64,000 nucleotides of DNA from Gordonia araii NBRC 100433 (lineage in GTDB: Bacteria > Actinomycetota > Actinomycetes > Mycobacteriales > Mycobacteriaceae), in the NCBI RefSeq assembly GCF_000241265.1, contig NZ_BAEE01000036.1, positions 62,001-126,000 of the forward strand, read 5' to 3'. Positions within the stretch are counted from its first letter, which is position 1; the number at the start of each line of letters is the position of its first letter. A program made the position numbers and the translations under genes. Positions 24,768 to 33,710 of the stretch are shown here, one piece after another. The notes under the pieces are model-generated. The model saw only the letters and a program-made list of their open reading frames with translations. It was not told where the DNA came from and searched no databases.

Positions 24768-25604
24768 CTACGGCCGTAAACCGCCCTGAGCGGCCATGGC
24801 CGCTCCGACGATCCCGGCGGTGTTGAGCAAGGTGGCCGGTACCGCGGGCGTTTGGTTGGTGAGCAGCGGGATCCATTTGTGGGATTTCCGGCTGATCCCG
24901 CCACCCAGGATGAACAACGCGGGGGAAAACAGCTTCTCGTATTCGGCGAGGACGCGGGAGAGCTTGGCCGCCCACTTCTCGTAGGACCAATCGTGCTCTT
25001 CCTTGGCCCGTGCGGATGCCTGGTCCTCTGCGATGTCCTTCCCGACCTGCAGATGACCGAGTTCGGTGTTCGGCAGCAACTGCCCCCCGGCGAAGAGGAT
25101 CGCCGACCCTATCCCGGTACCCAGGGTCAACATGATCACCACACCGTCGACCTCGTTGGCGCCCAGACCGTACTTGGATTCGGCCAGACCGGCGGCATCG
25201 GCGTCGTTGAGCACGGTGAGACCGGAGTTCACCAGGTGCCGTTCGAACAGCGCGTACGGGTCGGTGCCGATCCACCCCTTGTCGATGTTGGCCGCGGTGC
25301 GCACGACACCGTTGGAGACGACGGCGGGCAGCGTGATGCCAACGCGCCCAGACCAATTGAAATGGGCGACGACCTCGGCCACGGTGGCCGCGACCGCCTC
25401 GGGAGTCGCCGGTTTGGGGGTTTTGATCTTGAATCGGTCGCCGACGAGTTCGCCGGTCGACAGGTCGACGATGCCGCCTTTGATGCCCGATCCGCCGACA
25501 TCGACGCCGAATCCGTAGCGCGGGTCGGTGGAGTCGATCGCGAGTTGTTCGGCGCTGGCTGCCGATTGCTGGGACGAGACGGGCGCTGCTGGGGTAACGG
25601 ACAT
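24768..25604 (-). CDS. ppgK: Polyphosphate/ATP glucokinase
   Basis: 278 residues from the ATG at 25604. ROK-family kinase phosphorylating glucose to glucose-6-phosphate with polyphosphate or ATP. Phosphate-binding loop FGVDVGGSGIKGGIVDL near residue 33, catalytic aspartate in LNDADAAGLAE, LTLGTGIGSA, and the family C-terminus GGGISRKSHKWIPLL. These match M. tuberculosis PPGK closely. GAGAGG lies upstream of the ATG. It is upstream of sigA on the same strand and divergent from suhB with a 71-bp gap. Confidence 0.95.
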   Translation of the reverse strand: MSVTPAAPVSSQQSAASAEQLAIDSTDPRYGFGVDVGGSGIKGGIVDLSTGELVGDRFKIKTPKPATPEAVAATVAEVVAHFNWSGRVGITLPAVVSNGVVRTAANIDKGWIGTDPYALFERHLVNSGLTVLNDADAAGLAESKYGLGANEVDGVVIMLTLGTGIGSAILFAGGQLLPNTELGHLQVGKDIAEDQASARAKEEHDWSYEKWAAKLSRVLAEYEKLFSPALFILGGGISRKSHKWIPLLTNQTPAVPATLLNTAGIVGAAMAAQGGLRP

Positions 25605-25675
25605 CTGGGCGGCCTCTCGGGAAGGGCGTCGTGGTGCGAGCGGAATGGCCACAGGCTATCGGGGAGAATGGAGCC

Positions 25676-26596
25676 GTGACGACTACTCCTCCAAACCGGC
25701 ATTGGGTGGCGGTCAACGACCTCCCGGCCGAACACGCGTCCCTGCCTGCCGAACTCGTTGAAGTCGCCGTCGCCGTGGCCGAGCGCGCTGCCGCCCACGT
25801 GCGGACCAGGCGGCCCGAGTTGTTCGGCGCCGCCGCGCCGTCGGAGGACGCCGACGTGGTGCGCACCAAGTCGGCGCCCACCGATCCGGTCACGATCGCC
25901 GACACCGAGGCCGAGGCGGTCATCCGTGCCGAACTCGCGCGGCTGCGGCCCGACGATGCCATCCTCGGCGAGGAGGGCGGCGGTGCGCGAGAGGTGCCGA
26001 CCGGCGTCCGCTGGGTCGTGGACCCCATCGACGGGACCGTCAACTTCCTCTACGGCATCCCCGCGTACGCGGTGTCGGTCGCGGCCCAACTCGACGGCAG
26101 GTCCATCGCCGGCGCCGTCGTCGACGTGGCGCGCGGCGCGACCTATCACGCCGCGCTGGGCGGTGGCGCCTTCCGCACCGACGCCTCCGGGGCGGTACGG
26201 CTGAGCGCCAGCGCGGCCCGCGAGCCGGCGTTGGCCCTGGTGGCCACGGGATTCGCCTATGCCGCGGACCGTCGGCGCGAACAGGCCGCGATCCTGTCCG
26301 AACTGCTACCGCGCGTACGCGATATCCGGCGGATCGGCGCGGCCGCGATCGACCTGTGCCTGGTCGCCGAGGGCGCGGTCGACGCACACTACGAGCACGG
26401 GCTCTCGCCCTGGGATTGGGCGGCCGGAGCTCTCATCGCCGCCGAAGCGGGGGCCGTGGTGGCGACGCCGAGCGCCGACTCGCGTGCCGACGCCGGCGAC
26501 GTCACGCTCGCGATCGCGCCGGGGCTCGCCGACGCGTTGACCGCGGTGCTGAGCGACACGGGCGCGCTGGCCGCGTTACCGCTTCCGGGGGAGTAA
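25676..26596 (+). CDS. suhB: Inositol monophosphatase family protein (SuhB type)
   Basis: 306 residues from GTG at 25676, with GGGGAG upstream. The metal-binding motifs are present: GEEGGG (motif with catalytic Glu), WVVDPIDGTVNF and WDWAAGALIAAEAG. It hydrolyses myo-inositol-1-phosphate or related sugar phosphates, feeding inositol into phosphatidylinositol and mycothiol. The neighbourhood (ppgK on one side, cei on the other) matches M. tuberculosis Rv2700-Rv2702. Convergent with cei, 8 bp between stops. Confidence 0.92.
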   Translation: MTTTPPNRHWVAVNDLPAEHASLPAELVEVAVAVAERAAAHVRTRRPELFGAAAPSEDADVVRTKSAPTDPVTIADTEAEAVIRAELARLRPDDAILGEEGGGAREVPTGVRWVVDPIDGTVNFLYGIPAYAVSVAAQLDGRSIAGAVVDVARGATYHAALGGGAFRTDASGAVRLSASAAREPALALVATGFAYAADRRREQAAILSELLPRVRDIRRIGAAAIDLCLVAEGAVDAHYEHGLSPWDWAAGALIAAEAGAVVATPSADSRADAGDVTLAIAPGLADALTAVLSDTGALAALPLPGE

Positions 26597-26604
26597 CGGC
26601 AGGG

Positions 26605-27309
26605 TCAGCAGGTGCCGGCGTGCACCGCGCGGACCAGTTCGGGGTCGACGCCGGTCTTCGCGTTGCGCGGGTCGGCCGACCGCAGCGCCTCCAGCGCGGC
26701 CTGGGCATCGGCCGACTGCTCGGTGCTGGTGTAGTACTGGCCGAGGGCCAGGTCGACGTCGGTGCCCGGCCTTCCGTCCATGACCAGCTGGGCGCACGGC
26801 ACGGCCAGCCACACCGCGGCCGCACTGGCCTTTCCGGCCTCGCCGAATCGGATCTGGCCGACGCAGTTCAGGTCCCGGTTGGGGTAGACGGGGTCGTCGC
26901 CGTAGGCGTTCTCCTGCGTGGGGGAGAATCCCTGCGCGACCAGATCATCGGAGACTGATTGAGCCTTTCCGCGCTGGTTCGAGGCGTTGAGCACTCGGAC
27001 GCCGAAGGTCGCCAGCGCGGCCGGCGCGACGTCGATCATCTCGGTACGGTCCATGGCGCTCAGTTTCGGCGGTGGAGCAGGCGATGCGCCGCCCGGCCCG
27101 GCGGCGGCTGGGCCGGCGGCCGCGGCGGACGGCTGATTGCAGTCGACCGGGACGCGCGACGAGTCGCCCCGGGTGAGAGCGACCGACCAGACGAGAACGC
27201 CGAGGGCCGCGAGAACCGCGGTCGCGACGACGGCAGGTCCGGGAACCCGGCGGCGGAACGCGCGGCCGTTGTGGTCCTTGGAATAGCCGTTGGTGATTGA
27301 GGCGACCAC
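26605..27309 (-). CDS. cei: Cei-like cell envelope integrity protein (LytR_C domain)
   Basis: 234 residues with GTG start. One transmembrane helix (PAVVATAVLAALGVLVWSVAL, about residues 24-44) and an exported part. Pro/Ala/Gly linker at residues 58-82, then a LytR_C domain (FGVRVLNASNQRGKAQSVSDD...). Four cysteines in the exported part can pair. The mycobacterial counterpart (Rv2700) is needed for normal envelope and virulence; the molecular role is open. Divergent from the DUF4193 gene across 343 bp. Confidence 0.88.
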   Translation of the reverse strand: MVASITNGYSKDHNGRAFRRRVPGPAVVATAVLAALGVLVWSVALTRGDSSRVPVDCNQPSAAAAGPAAAGPGGASPAPPPKLSAMDRTEMIDVAPAALATFGVRVLNASNQRGKAQSVSDDLVAQGFSPTQENAYGDDPVYPNRDLNCVGQIRFGEAGKASAAAVWLAVPCAQLVMDGRPGTDVDLALGQYYTSTEQSADAQAALEALRSADPRNAKTGVDPELVRAVHAGTC

Positions 27310-27471
27310 GCTGGTCCACCCTTCCTGCTCATCGTCGGTGCTCCCGGCGCCGTCTCCGGCGCGGTCTGGGCATCACTGTAGCCGGGGTCGCCCGCGGTGC
27401 GGTGGAGGTGACACCCGACTGCGCCCAGATCCGTTCCCGGAGCGCCACGATCGGCCCGCGCCGCGCCACAA

Positions 27472-27500
27472 TTGACTTCCCATCGAGGGCGCGCTACATT
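27472..27500 (+). promoter_or_regulatory. SigA-type promoter upstream of DUF4193 gene
   Basis: TTGACT (27472-27477), 17-nt spacer, TACATT (27495-27500). This is close to the TTGACA-N17-TANAAT consensus and sits in a locally AT-richer stretch. Start of transcription is predicted near 27507. Confidence 0.7.
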
Positions 27501-27545
27501 GCGGCTGCCTCAAACAGCCGCCAGCCGCTTGGAAACAGCCCTGGG

Positions 27546-27561
27546 TGTGACGTAAATCACA
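27546..27561. promoter_or_regulatory. GlxR/CRP-family operator
   Basis: TGTGACGTAAATCACA fits every defined position of TGTGA-NN-TA-NN-TCACA, the GlxR consensus, and the general CRP consensus. Its centre lies about 46 bp downstream of the predicted start of transcription, a repressing position unless another promoter is used. Confidence 0.85.
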
Positions 27562-27652
27562 ACATCGAGCGCTGCATGAGGGCAACAAATTTGGGTGGCG
27601 CGACGTTGGAAGTCCACACCGACGAGCGACACAGGGGAGAAGGACCAGGACA

Positions 27653-27952
27653 ATGGCTACTGATTACGACGCACCGCGCAGGACCGATTCCGACGACCTG
27701 AGTGAGGACTCCCTCGAAGAACTGAAGGCGCGCCGCAGCGAGGCGCAGGCGGCTTCGGTCGACGTGGATGAAACCGAGACGGCCGAGTCTTTCGAGCTTC
27801 CCGGTGCCGACCTGTCCGGCGAAGAACTCTCGGTCCGGGTCGTTCCCAAACAGGCCGACGAGTTCACCTGTACGCGCTGTTTCCTCGTGTACCACCGCAG
27901 CCGCCTCGCCCGCGAAAAGGGCAACGAGCGGATCTGCGTCGACTGCGCCTGA
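27653..27952 (+). CDS. DUF4193 domain-containing protein
   Basis: 99 residues. Acidic, probably flexible N-terminal half with an EDSLEELKARR helix, then a C-terminal zinc-binding unit: CTRCFLVYHRS and ICVDCA, four cysteines in two CxxC pairs (EFTCTRC, ICVDC). Strongly conserved in Actinobacteria, function unknown; from memory equals Rv2699c. GGGGAG and AGGA lie upstream of the ATG. The long leader and GlxR/CRP site suggest cAMP-linked control. Confidence 0.92.
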   Translation: MATDYDAPRRTDSDDLSEDSLEELKARRSEAQAASVDVDETETAESFELPGADLSGEELSVRVVPKQADEFTCTRCFLVYHRSRLAREKGNERICVDCA

Positions 27953-27983
27953 CCTGCCGCTCGCGTTGTCACGCGCAGGTGAA

Positions 27984-28295
27984 TCAGGCCAGCTCGGTGT
28001 GTGGTCCCGCCGTCCGCGGCCTGGTGCGCGTGCGTTTGCGGCGTAGCAGCACTTTGCGCGACCCGTCCGGGTAGAGCCGAGTGCGCTTGAGTTCCCAGCC
28101 TCCGAATTCGGCCTGAATGGCCAGCCGCATCGTGGCGCTGATCCGCGTCACCTCCGGCGGCAACCGCAACAACAGCGCCTCGACGTCGTCGGCGACGGTC
28201 TCGGCCTCCCATCCCGGCGGCAATCGTCGCAGCCGGCTGACGCCGTAACCCTCCAGCCCGCTTCCCGCTGGCTCGCCCAGCTCACCGGTCAACAC
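27984..28295 (-). CDS. DUF5703-type small protein
   Basis: 103 residues, GTG start preceded by GGAGAGGGA inside the end of the lipoprotein gene; the two genes overlap by 14 bp and are probably coupled. The sequence keeps the family pattern LRLPPEVTR...AEFGGWELKRTRLYPDGSRK, then a basic LRRKRTRTRPR stretch. No membrane helix. The function is unknown. Convergent with DUF4193, 31 bp apart. Confidence 0.75.
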   Translation of the reverse strand: MLTGELGEPAGSGLEGYGVSRLRRLPPGWEAETVADDVEALLLRLPPEVTRISATMRLAIQAEFGGWELKRTRLYPDGSRKVLLRRKRTRTRPRTAGPHTELA

Positions 28296-29286
28296 GTTGC
28301 AGTCCCTCTCCGCTGGCCGACAGTGCGTAGACGGCCCCGGATGCCGGGTCGACGACGACCGAATTCGGTTGCCGCACGGCGGCGATGCTGGCCCGCTCGC
28401 GCGGTTCGCCCGACGACAGGTCGTAGGCGACGAGTCGATTCGCCGCCGTCGCCGACACCCACAGCAGGTTGCGCCGGTCGTCGTAGGCCAGGCCGTACGG
28501 CCCGTCGGCGACCGGGAATCGGAATCGGGTCACCAGTGGGTCGCCGTAGAAACCCAGGAGCTGTCCGTCCCGCGGGTTCGCGACGACGATTCGCCCGTAG
28601 TGATCGACGGTCATCGTGGTCGCGCCGTTGCCCGCCCGCAGCGCGGGGCCGCGCTGTCCGGCCCCCGGATCGATCGTGGTGACCAGCGACTGAGCGCGAT
28701 CGAGCACTACGATCTGGCGCTTGTCGCCGTGCCGGGCCACACCGACCGCGTCGATCCGCACCAGCCCGGCGACGTCGTCGGTCTGGCGCAGCCCGGCGTC
28801 GAGAACGAGCAGGCGTCCGTGTTCGGTACCGACGAGGACTTCGCCGCCGTCGACCGCGACGGACAGTCCGGGGCGTGTCAACGGCGCTTCGGTCGTCGTG
28901 CCGTCGGCCGCGATGCGGACCGCCGTCGTCGGGCCGACCGCGACGAACCGGTCCCCGTCGGGGGCGATCGCCCGCACCGGCGGCGTGGGGACTGTCTTGG
29001 GCGGCCGGCTCAGATCGTTCGCGGCGAACAGCGCGACCGACCGGCCGTCGGTGGCGATGGCGGCTAGGGTGCCGCCCGCGATGGCCAGTGCGCCGCCCAG
29101 CCCGGGAGCCGGGACGACCGTCCCCTCGGCGGCGCGACTCACCGGCGGCGCCGGCAACGGCGTCTGCGGTGACACCGTGGGAACATCGGGGCGGCCGTGC
29201 TCGTCCCCGGAGCCGCAACCGGCGATCCCGACGGTGACGAGGACCGCGACGGCGAGGGATGCGAGAGCGTGCGGGCGCGAAGACAT
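28282..29286 (-). CDS. LppL-like lipoprotein with beta-propeller repeats
   Basis: 334 residues from the ATG at 29286; ATG at 29295 is equally possible. Signal peptide ends in a lipobox (VTVGIAGC), so a lipid-anchored exported protein. The mature part is made of repeated blades such as PVRAIAPDGDRFVAVGP and RQPNSVVVDPASGAVYAL, like NHL/YVTN beta-propellers. Resembles M. tuberculosis LppL in position next to uppP. The ligand is unknown. Divergent from uppP with a 44-bp gap and coupled to the DUF5703 gene. Confidence 0.8.
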   Translation of the reverse strand: MSSRPHALASLAVAVLVTVGIAGCGSGDEHGRPDVPTVSPQTPLPAPPVSRAAEGTVVPAPGLGGALAIAGGTLAAIATDGRSVALFAANDLSRPPKTVPTPPVRAIAPDGDRFVAVGPTTAVRIAADGTTTEAPLTRPGLSVAVDGGEVLVGTEHGRLLVLDAGLRQTDDVAGLVRIDAVGVARHGDKRQIVVLDRAQSLVTTIDPGAGQRGPALRAGNGATTMTVDHYGRIVVANPRDGQLLGFYGDPLVTRFRFPVADGPYGLAYDDRRNLLWVSATAANRLVAYDLSSGEPRERASIAAVRQPNSVVVDPASGAVYALSASGEGLQRVDR

Positions 29287-29330
29287 GCTCTCCATCTTGC
29301 CAGTCCGCCCGGTGAGTAGGATGGCCCGTC

Positions 29331-30170
29331 GTGGTGGAGATGACATGGCTGCAGACGATCGTATTGAGCGTGGTGCAGGGGCTGACCGAGTTCCTGCCGA
29401 TCTCCTCCTCGGGCCATCTGCGGATCGTCTCCGAACTCTTCTTCGGCGACGACGCGGGCGCCTCGTTCACCGCCGTCTCCCAGCTCGGCACGGAGGCGGC
29501 CGTGCTGGTGTTCTTCGCCCGTGACATCTGGCGCATCGTTCTCGCCTGGTTCGCCGGCCTGCGGAATCCGGACGCCCGCGGCTCCGACTATCGCATCGGC
29601 TGGGCGGTCATCGTGGCGACCATCCCCATCGGGATCATCGGGTTCTTCTTCGCCGATCAAGTCCGCACCGCGGCCCGCAATCTCTGGATCACCGCGACGG
29701 TGCTAATCCTGTTCTCCGGCGTCTTCTGGCTCGCCGAGCGGTACGGCACCCAGCAGCGGAGTCTGGAGAAAGTGACAATGCGCGATGCGATCGTGATGGG
29801 TCTGGCCCAATGTCTCGCGCTGATCCCGGGCGTGTCGCGTTCGGGCGCTTCGGCCAGCGCCGGGCTCTTCGTCGGCCTCGAGCGCGAAGCCGCCTTCCGG
29901 CTGTCCTTCCTCCTGGCCATTCCGGCGGTGACCGCATCGGGGCTGTTCAGCCTGCCCGACGCGTTCGAGCCGGCCGGCAAAGGGCTCGCGGCCAGTGGGC
30001 CGCAGCTCATCGTCGCGGTAATCATCGCGTTCGTCGTCGGCTATGCCGCCATCGCCTGGCTCCTCAAGTTCGTATCCCAGCACTCGATGAACTGGTTCGG
30101 CGCGTACCGCGTCGCGCTCGGCCTGTTCATCATCGGGCTGCTCGCCAGCGGCACGATCGCGGCCCAATAG
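29331..30170 (+). CDS. uppP: Undecaprenyl-diphosphatase UppP (BacA)
   Basis: 279 residues from GTG at 29331; an ATG at 29340 is also in frame. Integral membrane phosphatase recycling undecaprenyl (in this group decaprenyl) diphosphate to the monophosphate carrier for peptidoglycan and arabinogalactan. Signature motifs: [15 protein letters not shown] near residue 16 and [14 protein letters not shown] near residue 165. About eight transmembrane segments. Followed after 49 bp by the phosphomutase-like gene in the same direction. Confidence 0.95.
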   Translation: MVEMTWLQTIVLSVVQGLTEFLPISSSGHLRIVSELFFGDDAGASFTAVSQLGTEAAVLVFFARDIWRIVLAWFAGLRNPDARGSDYRIGWAVIVATIPIGIIGFFFADQVRTAARNLWITATVLILFSGVFWLAERYGTQQRSLEKVTMRDAIVMGLAQCLALIPGVSRSGASASAGLFVGLEREAAFRLSFLLAIPAVTASGLFSLPDAFEPAGKGLAASGPQLIVAVIIAFVVGYAAIAWLLKFVSQHSMNWFGAYRVALGLFIIGLLASGTIAAQ

Positions 30171-30219
30171 GCGCGTCGCCGGTGGGCTGAGAGCTGTCGC
30201 CGCCCGTAAGCTGAGACCC

Positions 30220-30906
30220 ATGGCGGTCATTCTGGTGCGGCACGGGCGCTCGACGGCGAACACGGCGTCGGTCCTCGCCGGACGCAGCCCGGGAATCGGA
30301 CTCGACGACCTCGGCAGGCAACAGGCAGCCGATCTTCCCGCGCGCCTCGGCGAGCGTTGCGCCGACCTGGTCGCCGTCGCCCGGTCGCCGCTCCAGCGCT
30401 GTGCGGAGACCGTGGCACCGCTGGTCGCGGACCTGAGCGGGGTTCCCGAAATCGTCATCGACGACCTGGCCGAGGTGGACTACGGCGAGTGGACCAACCG
30501 CCCACTGGCCGAGCTGGCGCGGGAACCCCTGTGGCGAACCGTGCAGCGCCAGCCTTCTGCCGCGGTCTTCCCGGGCGGCGAGGCGATGTCGGCGATGGCG
30601 AATCGCGCGGTGACCGCCGTGCGAGAACTCGACGCCCGCTACGGCGGGCCGGAAGGCTCCGATCTGTGGGTCGCCTGCACCCATGGCGACATCATCAAAG
30701 CGGTCATCGCCGACGCCATGGGCCTGCACTTGGACGGATTCCAGCGCATCGTCGTCGAGCCGGCGTCGCTTTCCGTCGTTCGGTACCACCCGAGGCAGAC
30801 GGTGGTACACACCGTGAACAACACCTCCCGGCTGTCGCTGCCCGCGCCGAGCGCCGCGCTCGCGCAGACGGCTGTCGGCGGATCCACCGGAACGACGGAG
30901 GGTTAG
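30220..30906 (+). CDS. Histidine phosphatase family protein (MSMEG_4193-type phosphomutase)
   Basis: 228 residues. The catalytic RHG motif is at residues 7-9 (ILVRHGRSTANT); the second histidine is in VACTHGDIIKAVIADAMG. The subfamily is defined by its constant company with the two following genes and mshC. It probably removes or moves phosphate on a small metabolite; the substrate is unknown. It abuts the DUF3090 gene, whose ATG begins at the next base after the stop. Confidence 0.88.
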   Translation: MAVILVRHGRSTANTASVLAGRSPGIGLDDLGRQQAADLPARLGERCADLVAVARSPLQRCAETVAPLVADLSGVPEIVIDDLAEVDYGEWTNRPLAELAREPLWRTVQRQPSAAVFPGGEAMSAMANRAVTAVRELDARYGGPEGSDLWVACTHGDIIKAVIADAMGLHLDGFQRIVVEPASLSVVRYHPRQTVVHTVNNTSRLSLPAPSAALAQTAVGGSTGTTEG

Positions 30907-31533
30907 ATGTCGCGCGCTATTCACGTCTTCCGCAGCCCGGACCGCTTCGTCTCCGGAACCATCGGCGAGCCCGGCGACCGCACGTTCTACGTGCAGGCCG
31001 TGCACGCCAGCCGGGTCGTTTCGGTGCTGGTGGAGAAGCAGCAGGTCGCGATTCTCGCCGACCGAATCGACGCGTTGCTCGACGAGGTCGGCCGTCGTTT
31101 CGGCACCCCCATCCCCCCGGCGACCGGCGAGGTCGAAGACCTGCGCCCCCTGGTCATGCCGGTCGATGCCGAATTCCGCGTCGGCACCATGGGCCTGGGC
31201 TGGGACGCCAACGAGAACTCCGTCGTCGTCGAACTGCTGGCCGCGACCGACGAGGCGCTCGACGAATCCATCGTCCTCGACGACCGCGACGACGGACCGG
31301 ATGCGCTCCGGGTCTTTCTGACCACCGAGGCGGCCCGCAATTTCGCGGCGCGCGCGGAAGCGATCGTCTCCGCCGGCCGGCCGCCCTGCCCACTGTGCTC
31401 GGAACCCCTCGATCCCGACGGGCACCTGTGCGTCCGCACGAACGGCTACAAGCGCGAGCCGGTGGCGTTGGAGCCCTTCGAGTTCGACGAGGGCGATCTC
31501 GGCGGCGACACCCCTGACGACGAGTCGGGGTAG
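30907..31533 (+). CDS. DUF3090 family protein
   Basis: 208 residues. Conserved start RAIHVFRSPDRFVSGTIGEPG and a C-terminal zinc-finger-like unit CPLCSEPLDPDGHLC at about 160-175. No membrane segment. Universally linked in Actinobacteria to the phosphatase before it and the kinase-like protein after it. The function is unknown. Four bases separate it from the next GTG start. Confidence 0.9.
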   Translation: MSRAIHVFRSPDRFVSGTIGEPGDRTFYVQAVHASRVVSVLVEKQQVAILADRIDALLDEVGRRFGTPIPPATGEVEDLRPLVMPVDAEFRVGTMGLGWDANENSVVVELLAATDEALDESIVLDDRDDGPDALRVFLTTEAARNFAARAEAIVSAGRPPCPLCSEPLDPDGHLCVRTNGYKREPVALEPFEFDEGDLGGDTPDDESG

Positions 31534-31537
31534 CGGG

Positions 31538-32368
31538 GTGTCCGGCGAGACAGGCGTTCCCGACGCGTGCGAGGTCCTGGCCAACGGGGATCTGGAGGTC
31601 CTGGGCCGGATCCCGCATGCCAGCAACGTGACGCTGGTGGCCACCGTCACCGCTGCCGACGGGACGGTCACGCGGTGCGTCTACAAGCCCGTCAGCGGTG
31701 AGGCGCCGCTGTGGGATTTCCCTGACGGCACCCTCGCCGGACGGGAAGTCGCCGCCTACGTCGTGTGCGCCGCACTTGGCTGGGATACCGTGCCGCACAC
31801 CGTGTTTCGCGACGACGGTCCGCTCGGTGCCGGGATGGTTCAGCGATGGGTGGACGTCGCCGATACCGCCGAGGCGCCGCCGGCGCCCGAACTGGTCGAC
31901 CTGTGCGCACCGGAAAGCGTGCTGTCCGGATACTTCCCGGTCGTCACCGGATTCGACGGCCGCGGGGACGAGGTGGTGCTCGTCCACGCCGACGATCCGC
32001 GGCTGCAGCGCATGGCCGTCCTGGACATGCTGCTCAACAACGCCGACCGTAAGGGCGGGCATATCCTCACCGGTGCCGACGGGGTGGTCTACGGCATCGA
32101 TCACGGAATCTGCCTGCACGTCGAGGACAAGCTGCGCACCGTGCTGTGGGGTTGGGCGGGCGACCCGATTCCGGGCGGCCTCGTCGTGGACGTCGACTCC
32201 TTCGCGAATCGTCTCGCCGAGCCCGACGGCGAGCTGGCCGCGACCCTGGGCGCGTTGATCACCGACGACGAGCTCGCCTCGCTGCTGCACCGCGCCCGGC
32301 GCCTCGTCGACGACCCGGTCCTGCCGAGCCCGCCGGAGCACCGCCCGATTCCCTGGCCGCCGTTCTGA
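31538..32368 (+). CDS. SCO1664 family protein (PI3/4-kinase-like fold)
   Basis: 276 residues, GTG start. Key motifs look like those of the lipid-kinase/HipA-like fold: [21 protein letters not shown] with a candidate ATP-binding lysine, [16 protein letters not shown] as a catalytic loop, and [11 protein letters not shown] as the metal-binding aspartate region. It is likely a small-molecule or protein kinase, partner of the phosphatase at 30220. The true substrate is unknown. mshC begins 91 bp downstream. Confidence 0.85.
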   Translation: MSGETGVPDACEVLANGDLEVLGRIPHASNVTLVATVTAADGTVTRCVYKPVSGEAPLWDFPDGTLAGREVAAYVVCAALGWDTVPHTVFRDDGPLGAGMVQRWVDVADTAEAPPAPELVDLCAPESVLSGYFPVVTGFDGRGDEVVLVHADDPRLQRMAVLDMLLNNADRKGGHILTGADGVVYGIDHGICLHVEDKLRTVLWGWAGDPIPGGLVVDVDSFANRLAEPDGELAATLGALITDDELASLLHRARRLVDDPVLPSPPEHRPIPWPPF

Positions 32369-32459
32369 GGCGGCCGGCGGGCGCGGTGACGACCCGGGCG
32401 CGGGAGCCGCGCACGGCCCCGCCGACCGATGCCGGGCCCGGCCACCTAAGCTGACGAGC

Positions 32460-33701
32460 ATGCAGTCGTGGACTTCCCCTGAGCTGCCCGTGCTAGCCGG
32501 GAGCCCGCCCGCCCTTCGCCTCTACGACACGTCCGCCAGGCAGGTGCTGCCGGTCGCGCCGGGACCGACGGCCACCATGTACGTCTGCGGGATCACCCCC
32601 TACGACGCGACCCACCTCGGGCACGCTTCCACCTACGTCACCTTCGACCTGATCAACCGGCTGCTCCGCGACGCGGGGCACGACGTCCGCTACGTGCAGA
32701 ACGTCACCGACGTCGACGACCCGCTGTTCGAGCGGGCCGAGCGCGACGGCATCGACTGGCGCGAGCTGGGCGACCGCGAGATAGACCTGTTCCGCGACGA
32801 CATGACCGGGCTGCGCGTACTGCCGCCCGAGCAGTACGTCGGGGCGATCGAGTCCGTCGACGAGGTCGTCGAGATGGTCGGCAAGCTGTTGGAGTCGGGC
32901 GCGGCCTATGTCGTCGACGACCCGCGGTACCCCGACGTGTACCACCGGATCGGCGCCACCGAACAGTTCGGCTACGAGTCCGGATACGACCGGCCGACGA
33001 TGGAGCGCCTCTTCGCCGAGCGCGGGGGCGACCCCGATCGGCCAGGCAAGCACGACCGGCTCGACGCCCTGTTGTGGCGGGCGCACCGCGACGGAGAACC
33101 CTCCTGGCATGCGCCGTTCGGGCCCGGTCGGCCCGGGTGGCATGTCGAGTGCTCGGCCATCGCGCTGAACCGTCTCGGCGCCGGTTTCGACATCCAGGGC
33201 GGCGGCAACGACCTCATCTTCCCGCACCACGAATTCTCCGCGGCGCACGCCGAGGCGCTGACCGGCGTGCGACGGTTCGCCAGGCATTACGTGCACACCG
33301 GAATGATGGGCCTCGACGGCGAGAAGATGTCCAAGAGTCTGGGCAACCTGGTGTTCGTGCACAAGCTGCGCGAGGCGGGTGTCGACCCCGGCGCCGTACG
33401 TCTAGCGCTCGCCTCGGAGCACTATCGGGCCGACCGGATGTGGACCGACGACGTGCTGGGGCTGGCACAGGCGCGGCTGAACCGGTGGCGGACCGCGGTC
33501 GCGACCGGCGGCGGTCCCGACGCGTCCGCCGTCATCGACCGCGTGCGCGCCCACCTCGCCGACGATCTCGACACGCCGAAGGCGCTCGCCGCGATCGACG
33601 GCTGGGTCTCCGACGTCGAATTGGGTCTCGGACGCGACGCCGGTGGCGCCGACGACATCGCGACGGCCGTCGACGCGCTGCTCGGCGTCGTCCTGCGCTA
33701 A
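32460..33701 (+). CDS. mshC: L-cysteine:1D-myo-inositol 2-amino-2-deoxy-alpha-D-glucopyranoside ligase MshC
   Basis: 413 residues. ATP-dependent ligase joining cysteine to glucosaminyl-inositol in mycothiol synthesis. Class I synthetase motifs: HLGH at 52-55 (the HIGH motif), KMSKS in [12 protein letters not shown] near 288. The zinc-binding cysteine C43 lies in [10 protein letters not shown], and a second in [11 protein letters not shown]. CysS-like architecture but without the CysS C-terminal tail, as expected for MshC. Same direction as the three upstream genes. A small unknown gene follows at 10 bp. Confidence 0.95.
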   Translation: MQSWTSPELPVLAGSPPALRLYDTSARQVLPVAPGPTATMYVCGITPYDATHLGHASTYVTFDLINRLLRDAGHDVRYVQNVTDVDDPLFERAERDGIDWRELGDREIDLFRDDMTGLRVLPPEQYVGAIESVDEVVEMVGKLLESGAAYVVDDPRYPDVYHRIGATEQFGYESGYDRPTMERLFAERGGDPDRPGKHDRLDALLWRAHRDGEPSWHAPFGPGRPGWHVECSAIALNRLGAGFDIQGGGNDLIFPHHEFSAAHAEALTGVRRFARHYVHTGMMGLDGEKMSKSLGNLVFVHKLREAGVDPGAVRLALASEHYRADRMWTDDVLGLAQARLNRWRTAVATGGGPDASAVIDRVRAHLADDLDTPKALAAIDGWVSDVELGLGRDAGGADDIATAVDALLGVVLR

Positions 33702-33710
33702 GGTCCGAAC

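Larger units (their letters stand above)
27310..27652. promoter_or_regulatory. 343-bp divergent control region between cei and DUF4193 gene
   Basis: No gene is seen. It holds a SigA-type promoter toward DUF4193 (27472-27500), a full-consensus GlxR/CRP operator (27546-27561) and about 145 nt of untranslated leader. TACAGT on the minus strand (27380-27375) is a possible -10 for cei, without a clear -35. Confidence 0.7.
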
